A DNA stretch of 64,000 nucleotides. It comes from DATBVX01 sp963705495 (GTDB lineage Bacteria > Pseudomonadota > Gammaproteobacteria > Steroidobacterales > Steroidobacteraceae). Location of the stretch: contig CAVPJQ010000016.1 of NCBI GenBank assembly GCA_963705495.1, positions 1-64,000 on the forward strand. The letters run 5' to 3'. A program made the position numbers and the translations under genes. Below the pieces are notes generated by a model that was given only the letters and a program-made list of their open reading frames with translations, was not told the origin of the DNA and did no database searches. This document shows positions 59,104 through 64,000 of this stretch, one piece after another; the first letter of the stretch is position 1; each line of letters opens with the position of its first letter.

Positions 59104-59982
59104 ATGCTGGTCATCGCACCGCGTGATCTCGCATTCCTCGTTCTCATCAATCTCATCTGGGGCCTGAACTACATCGCGAGCAAGATCGGCGTCGGCCAGG
59201 TCCCACCCCTGATCTTCACGGCCCTGCGCTTCAGTTGCCTCGCGCTGATTCTTGCGCCCTTCATTCGCTGGCATCGCGGCCTGATGGGACCGTTGGTGGT
59301 CGCAGCGCTGTTTGCAGGCGGATTGCATTTCTCACTGCTGCTGGTCGGACTACAGCTGACGGACACGGTATCTGCGGTGGCCATTGCGGGTCAGCTCGGC
59401 GTGCCGTTCGCCACCCTGATGTCGATCGTGGTCCTCGGCGAAGTCGTGCGCTGGCGCCGTTGGTCGGGCATCCTGCTGTCGTTTTCGGGTGTGATGGTGA
59501 TGGGACTCGACCCGCACGTGTTCCAGTTCTGGCAGGGACTCGCTTGTGTGGTTCTGTCGGCACTGTTTGGATCCATCGGCCTGATGGCCGTGAAGCGATT
59601 GCAGGAGATCCGACCGCTCGAGCTGCAAGCGTGGTTCGCACTGATCAGTGCGCCACTGATTCTCATCTTCAGCATGATCTTCGAATCGGGGCAGCTGGCC
59701 GCAATCAGCAATGCGAAGTGGAGTGCCTGGGGAGCACTGGCATTCAATGTCCTGGGCGCCAGCCTGCTCGCACACACGGGCTACTTCTATCTCGTGCAGC
59801 GCTACCCGGTGACCAGCGTGTCGCCGCTGACAGTGCTCTCGCCGCTGTTCGGCGTATTCTTTGGTGTGACGCTTCTCGACGACCAGCTCACGACCCGGAT
59901 CATCGCCGGGGGCGTGATGACGCTTACCGGTGTATTCATCATCGCGCGGCGCGAAACGCAGATCGCCGACACGGGCTCGTGA
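59104..59982 (+). CDS. EamA-family (DMT) transporter
   Basis: 292 residues, intact, ten transmembrane helices in two EamA repeats (FLVLINLIWGLNYIASKIGVG; LRFSCLALILAPF; LLVGLQLTDTVSAVAIAGQLG; AHTGYFYLVQRYPVTSVSPL; TLTGVFIIARRE). Such permeases export amino acids or metabolites. It starts seven bases after the aminopeptidase stop and precedes ilvD, so export of amino acids or peptide products is plausible. Confidence 0.87.
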   Translation: MLVIAPRDLAFLVLINLIWGLNYIASKIGVGQVPPLIFTALRFSCLALILAPFIRWHRGLMGPLVVAALFAGGLHFSLLLVGLQLTDTVSAVAIAGQLGVPFATLMSIVVLGEVVRWRRWSGILLSFSGVMVMGLDPHVFQFWQGLACVVLSALFGSIGLMAVKRLQEIRPLELQAWFALISAPLILIFSMIFESGQLAAISNAKWSAWGALAFNVLGASLLAHTGYFYLVQRYPVTSVSPLTVLSPLFGVFFGVTLLDDQLTTRIIAGGVMTLTGVFIIARRETQIADTGS

Positions 59983-60004
59983 ACCGACAATGCAAGGGGA
60001 CAGT

Positions 60005-61734
60005 GTGAAGAAGAAGAGAGAAGAGAAGAGGCGCGACAGCCGGGCGCCGACCACGACACGCGCCGTTTTTCGCGCGTGGTGGTGGACGGTCTTACCCAGG
60101 CACCGGCGCGAGCCATGTTGCGCGCGGTCGGCTTTGCGGATGAGGACTTCGCCAAGCCGCAGGTCGGCATCGCCTCCACGTGGAGCACGATGACGCCGTG
60201 CAACGTGCACATCGATGGCCTGGCGCGCACCGCGGCGCAGGCGGTCGATGCGGCCGGCGGCAAGAGCGTGTTGTTCAACACGATCACGGTCTCCGACGGC
60301 ATTTCGATGGGCACGCCGGGAATGCGGTACTCACTGGTGTCGCGCGAGGTGATCGCCGATTCGATCGAAACGGCGGTGGGCGCGCAGGGCTTCGATGGCG
60401 TGGTTGCCATCGGCGGTTGCGACAAGAACATGCCCGGCTGCCTCATGGCGATCGCGCGTCTGAATCGGCCGGCCGTGTTCGTGTACGGCGGGACGATCCG
60501 TCCGGGCGCTGAGCATCGCGACATCGTGGCGGTATTCGAAGCCGTGGGCGGGCACGCGAGCGGCCGCGTATCCGACGCGCAGCTGCTGGAAGTCGAGCGC
60601 ACCGCGATACCCGGAGCGGGAAGCTGCGGTGGAATGTACACGGCGAACACGATGGCATCGGCGATCGAAGCGCTCGGCATGAGCCTGCCGAACAGTTCGG
60701 CCCAGGAGGCGGAGTCGGAAACGAAGCGTGACGATTGTCGGCGCGCAGGCGCGGCGGTGGTGGCGCTCATCAGGGCAGGAATCCGTCCGGCCGACATCCT
60801 CACGCGACGCGCGTTTGAAAATGCCATCACGGCGGTGATCGCCCTGGGCGGTTCGACCAATGCCGTCCTGCACCTGCTGGCGATCGCGCAGGCCGCACGA
60901 GTGCGGCTGTCGCTGGATGACTTCACGCGCATCGGCAGACATGTGCCGGTGCTCGCGGATCTGAAGCCGAGCGGCCGCTACCTCATGTCCGAGCTCATCG
61001 CCATCGGGGGCATCCGTCCGTTACTCAAGACGCTGCTCGATCGGGAGCTGCTGCATGGCGATTGCCTGACGGTGAGCGGCAAGACGATGGCGGCGAATCT
61101 CGCGGATGTTGCCCCCTATCCGCAGGGGCAGGACGTGATCCGGCCGTTCGATGCACCTATCAAGAAGGAGAGCCATCTCGTGATCATGCGCGGCAATCTC
61201 GCCCCCGAAGGCGCGGTCGCGAAGATCAGTGGCAAGGAGGGTTCGATTTTCGGGGGCAGTGCGAGGGTATTCGACTCCGAGGAGCAGGCCCTGCAGGCGA
61301 TTCTCGACGGCACGATTGTGGCCGGGGATGTCGTCGTCATCCGCTACGAAGGGCCGAAGGGCGGGCCGGGCATGCGGGAGATGTTGAGCCCCACGAGCGC
61401 GATCATGGGCAAGGGCCTCGGGGACAAGGTGGCCCTGATTACGGACGGGCGCTTTTCCGGGGGCAGCCACGGATTCGTGGTCGGCCACGTCTCTCCGGAG
61501 GCTGCGCTGGGTGGACCGCTCGCCCTGGTTCGCGAGGGCGATCGGATCGTCATCGACGCACGCAAGCGCAGCCTGACCCTGGAGATCAGCGCCTCTGAGT
61601 TCAAGCGGCGAAGCCGGGCCTGGCGAGCGCCACGGCCCAAGGCGACGCGGGGCGTGCTGGGCAAGTATGCAGCGGTCGTGAGCAGTGCCTCGTTTGGCGC
61701 GGTCACTGAACCGGTGACATCGCGCCCGCGTTAG
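60005..61734 (+). CDS. ilvD: Dihydroxy-acid dehydratase (frame change at N-terminus)
   Basis: The main frame runs from about 60040 to 61734. A GTG at 60005 preceded by AGGGGA gives the expected basic N-terminus (VKKKREEKRRDSR) if one base is wrong near 60040-60065. Fe-S dehydratase marks: TPCNVHIDGLA, FNTITVSDGISMGTPGM, the cluster cysteines in IGGCDKNMPGC and GSCGGMYTANTM, LGGSTNAVLHLLAI, and YEGPKGGPGMREML...ITDGRFSGGSHGFVVGHVSPEA. Shared step of valine and isoleucine synthesis. Located apart from the attenuated operon. Confidence 0.92.
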
Positions 61735-62257
61735 ATACGAAGACCTTCGAGCTTTTTGCAACATTCAACGGCACGGTGAAACAAGGCGCGCGGAGCTGTT
61801 GTTGCTTCGCACCATCAGTGGCTGAAAATGGGCGACTCCTCCGCGATCGGGTCGAATCCGAGGCCGCGAATGGATGAGATTTTCACGTCGTGCGCAGCAG
61901 TCCGAACCGGGGTGAAAAACGTGCTAAAAAGGCCTCTATCGCCTCGATTCGATTGATCGCGAACTGGTTGTTTTGTACAAGTTGTCCGGGTAGAGTTGCG
62001 CCCGCGACACGCCGGCCGATTTCCATCAAAGAGCCAGGCGTGATCGATCCAACTGAAAGGGCCGAAAAGGGGAGCGGCCCGGAAACAAGCTGGCGGGCCC
62101 AGGTCAAAAAGCGGATGCGGACTCACGGCGAATTCGCCTTGCAGACTGGGAACTCCCTTCGAGGCGCAAACTCTTCGATTGAGAGATAGCTGAAGATTGA
62201 ACCGTCTATGTCGGCGCCTGCCGCGTCGGCTCGGACCTCAACACAAAATCCACCGAT
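61735..62257. other. 523-base intergenic region before tonB
   Basis: No convincing gene. It holds AT-rich patches (61900-62000), an imperfect hairpin GGGCCG/CGGCCC at 62059-62080, and a 28-codon frame at 61870-61956 without a ribosome site. It probably carries the 3' end of the ilvD transcript and the tonB promoter, but I cannot place a promoter with confidence. Confidence 0.5.
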
Positions 62258-62887
62258 ATGGCATACGCGCCTGAATCAATTTACTCACCGCGTCGCATGA
62301 CCGCGATCTTTCTGGTCGTAGCCCTGCACGTCTTTCTTCTCTATGGCCTGAAGAATGGACTGGCACGACATGCGCTCGAGCTCATCACCGGTCCCGTCGA
62401 AGTGAAGATGATCGACGAGATCATGCCGGAGGAAAAAGAGCCGCCACCTCCGCCGCCCAAGCTGGAAACGCCGCCGCCATTCGTGCCCCCGCCGGAGATC
62501 GCGATTGAGGTCCCGGCTGATGCGCCGGCGAGTAATGCGATCGTCGCGGTGCAGACGACACGTCCCACGACTCCACCGCCGAAGCCCGCGCCTTCCGGGA
62601 AGACTCCGCCGCGCTCCGATCCGAAGCACCCCCTCAGCCAGCCGGAGTATCCGCCGACCGCCCGCCGCCTCGGGCAGGAAGGGACCGTGGTGCTCCTCAT
62701 CTATGTGCAGGCCGACGGCAAGGTCGGCGATGTGAAGATTCATAAGACCAGCGGCTTCGATAAGCTGGATGAGGCCGCTGTGCGCGAGGCCAAGCGCTCG
62801 TGGCGCTTCATTCCGGCCAAGGAAGGCAACACTCCGGTGGCCGAATGGGGACAGTTCGCGGTGACCTTCCGGCTCACCGACCAGTGA
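62258..62887 (+). CDS. tonB: TonB energy transducer
   Basis: 209 residues, intact. One N-terminal helix (MTAIFLVVALHVFLLYGL) with the conserved His, a Pro/Glu/Lys-rich periplasmic linker (EEKEPPPPPPKLETPPPF), and the C-terminal TonB domain (YPPTARRLGQEGTVVLLIYVQADGKVGDVKIHKTSGF...AVREAKRSWRFIPA). It couples the proton gradient to outer-membrane receptors together with the two genes that follow. Confidence 0.9.
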   Translation: MAYAPESIYSPRRMTAIFLVVALHVFLLYGLKNGLARHALELITGPVEVKMIDEIMPEEKEPPPPPPKLETPPPFVPPPEIAIEVPADAPASNAIVAVQTTRPTTPPPKPAPSGKTPPRSDPKHPLSQPEYPPTARRLGQEGTVVLLIYVQADGKVGDVKIHKTSGFDKLDEAAVREAKRSWRFIPAKEGNTPVAEWGQFAVTFRLTDQ

Positions 62888-62928
62888 TCAAGTCAATTCA
62901 GGGCTGATATTCAGAGGACAATCCGTTT

Positions 62929-63684
62929 ATGGCAACACCCACCACACCACTCACCACAGACAACCCATATGGCCTCGAACAACTCTGGGCACAGGGCGAC
63001 TTCGTAGCCAAGGGCACGCTGATCCTGCTACTGATCATGTCGGCCCTGTCCTGGTGGGTCATGATCACCAAGGCTTGGGACCAGCGCCGGTTGCGCTCGC
63101 AGGCGAAGCAGGCGGAGCGTGATTTCTGGGGCGCCGGAAGCCTCAAGCAGGCTATCGACACGCTCAAGGGCAAGGACAACGCCTTCCGGTATATCGCCGA
63201 GGAAGGCAGTCGCGCCGCCCAGCATCACGAGGGTCGGCTGACCGACCAGGTCGATCTGAACGAATGGATCACGCAGGCTCTGCAGCGTGCGCTCGACGGC
63301 ATCACCAACAACCTGTCGGGCGGCTTGCCGATCCTGGCGACCGTCGGCTCCACCGCGCCATTCGTCGGACTGTTCGGAACGGTGTGGGGCATCTATCACG
63401 CGCTCATCAACATCGGCATCGCCGGCCAGGCGAGCATTGACAAGGTCGCTGGCCCGGTGGGCGAGGCACTCATCATGACTGCCCTCGGTCTCGCGGTCGC
63501 GGTGCCCGCAGTGTTCGGCTACAACGTCCTGTTGCGCCGGAACAAGGTCCTCATCGAGAAGTTCAAGTATTTCGCAACCGACATGCACGCCTACCTGCTG
63601 AGCGGTGCGCGCGTCGGCACGGGCGACGTATCCGTCAAGGCGGGCGCGCGGCCGGTCGGTGCGACCGCCGCTGCACGTTCGTAA
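62929..63684 (+). CDS. exbB: ExbB/MotA/TolQ-type proton channel
   Basis: 251 residues, intact. Three transmembrane helices: ILLLIMSALSWWVMITKAWDQ, ILATVGSTAPFVGLFGTVWG, and ALIMTALGLAVAVPAVFGYNVL. The GTVWGI and TALGLAVAVPA stretches are family hallmarks. It forms the stator channel with ExbD. Confidence 0.92.
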   Translation: MATPTTPLTTDNPYGLEQLWAQGDFVAKGTLILLLIMSALSWWVMITKAWDQRRLRSQAKQAERDFWGAGSLKQAIDTLKGKDNAFRYIAEEGSRAAQHHEGRLTDQVDLNEWITQALQRALDGITNNLSGGLPILATVGSTAPFVGLFGTVWGIYHALINIGIAGQASIDKVAGPVGEALIMTALGLAVAVPAVFGYNVLLRRNKVLIEKFKYFATDMHAYLLSGARVGTGDVSVKAGARPVGATAAARS

Positions 63685-63717
63685 GTCGGGCGGCCCGAGC
63701 AACGGAGGAATATCGCC

Positions 63718-64000
63718 ATGGCGATGAGCGTCGGAGGCGGGGAAGAGGGCGGCATGATGGCCGAGATCAACACCACGCCGCTGGTGGATGTGATGTTGGT
63801 GCTTCTCATCATCTTTCTGATCACCGTTCCCGTTATTACCAAGACCATCAATCTGCACCTGCCGCACGCGGTCAACATTCCGACTGAGACCAAGCCAGAG
63901 AACATCACGATCGCGATCGATGCCAATGGGCACTATTATTGGAACGACAAGTCGGTCCCGGACCAGAACGCGATGCTCGAGCGGCTGAAAACCGTCGCCG
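63718..64000 (+). CDS. exbD: ExbD/TolR biopolymer transport protein (partial)
   Basis: Starts at ATG 63718 after AACGGAGGA and runs off the window. MMAEINTTPLVDVMLVLLIIFLIT contains the conserved membrane Asp needed for proton coupling, followed by the periplasmic domain (NLHLPHAVNIPTETKPENITIAID). Third gene of the tonB-exbB-exbD set. Confidence 0.92.
   Translation, partial: MAMSVGGGEEGGMMAEINTTPLVDVMLVLLIIFLITVPVITKTINLHLPHAVNIPTETKPENITIAIDANGHYYWNDKSVPDQNAMLERLKTVA

Noticed and set aside
65..61734. Calling the frame-broken genes pseudogenes
   Set aside because: Conserved residues continue in the new frame, essential biosynthetic genes are hit together and total lengths match their families, so indel errors explain them better.
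61739..61760. CGAA-GACC-TTCG followed by T-run after ilvD as a terminator
   Set aside because: A 4-bp stem is too weak for a confident call.
61870..61956. 28-codon frame ahead of tonB
   Set aside because: No ribosome site and no leader-peptide logic; it probably arises by chance in the intergenic region.
1..64000. CRISPR arrays, IS elements, prophage, tRNA or rRNA genes
   Set aside because: I looked for regular spaced repeats, transposase or integrase motifs and tRNA-like cloverleaf ends and found none.

Overview
This is a high-GC proteobacterial chromosome segment. It most resembles a gammaproteobacterium of the Xanthomonadales/Steroidobacterales type. The reasons are a fused aspartokinase/diaminopimelate decarboxylase (lysAC), a TrpR-like gene heading hisGDCBHAFI, a SAM-I riboswitch ahead of metX-metB, and an ilvC-tdcB-leuA gene order. 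The lineage is an inference from gene content; no rRNA or tRNA gene is visible. I see no IS element, prophage or CRISPR array.

Layout. (1) 0-4.7 kb: envelope proteins of poorly known function (membrane-anchored alpha/beta hydrolase, DUF3313, DUF3300, DUF2950). (2) 4.8-25.4 kb, all on the plus strand: a two-component system, two tandem AdiA-type decarboxylase/antiporter modules separated by an orphan periplasmic binding protein, an outer-membrane barrel, a DUF3302/HlyD/OMF export set, a CaxA-like Ca2+/H+ exchanger, a VIT-like membrane protein, an AI-2E permease, DUF502, and a class D-like sortase next to a secreted protein ending in an LPKTA sorting signal. A strong terminator closes this block. 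I read it as an acid/envelope-stress island. (3) 25.5-34.7 kb: FAD-linked oxidase, MFS-spermidine synthase fusion, SAM hydrolase, PA3496-like small protein, lysAC and a DUF4442 protein. (4) 34.7-39.3 kb, minus strand: the prkA-yeaH-spoVR stress operon. (5) 39.6-46.9 kb, minus strand: the complete his operon, headed by a YerC/TrpR-like repressor gene with a palindromic operator candidate. (6) 46.9-49.5 kb: SAM-I riboswitch, metX, metB. (7) 49.5-57.6 kb, minus strand: leader peptide/attenuator, ilvC, tdcB, leuA, ilvE, leuC, leuD, leuB. (8) 57.7-61.7 kb: leucyl aminopeptidase, EamA exporter, ilvD. (9) 62.3 kb to the end: tonB-exbB-exbD.

The genes fit together in two ways. The right half is a biosynthetic archipelago (Lys, His, Met, Leu/Ile/Val) in which three operons show three different control devices: a repressor operator, a SAM riboswitch and translation-coupled attenuation. 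The left half looks like proton, cation and envelope homeostasis: cytoplasmic decarboxylation consumes protons, antiporters swap product for substrate, and exchangers and exporters follow.

A caution about quality: about 30 genes are split by one or more single-base frame changes, including nearly all his and leu genes. The downstream protein continues in another frame with intact conserved motifs, so these look like sequencing or assembly indels rather than pseudogenes. Coordinates of such genes span all fragments.
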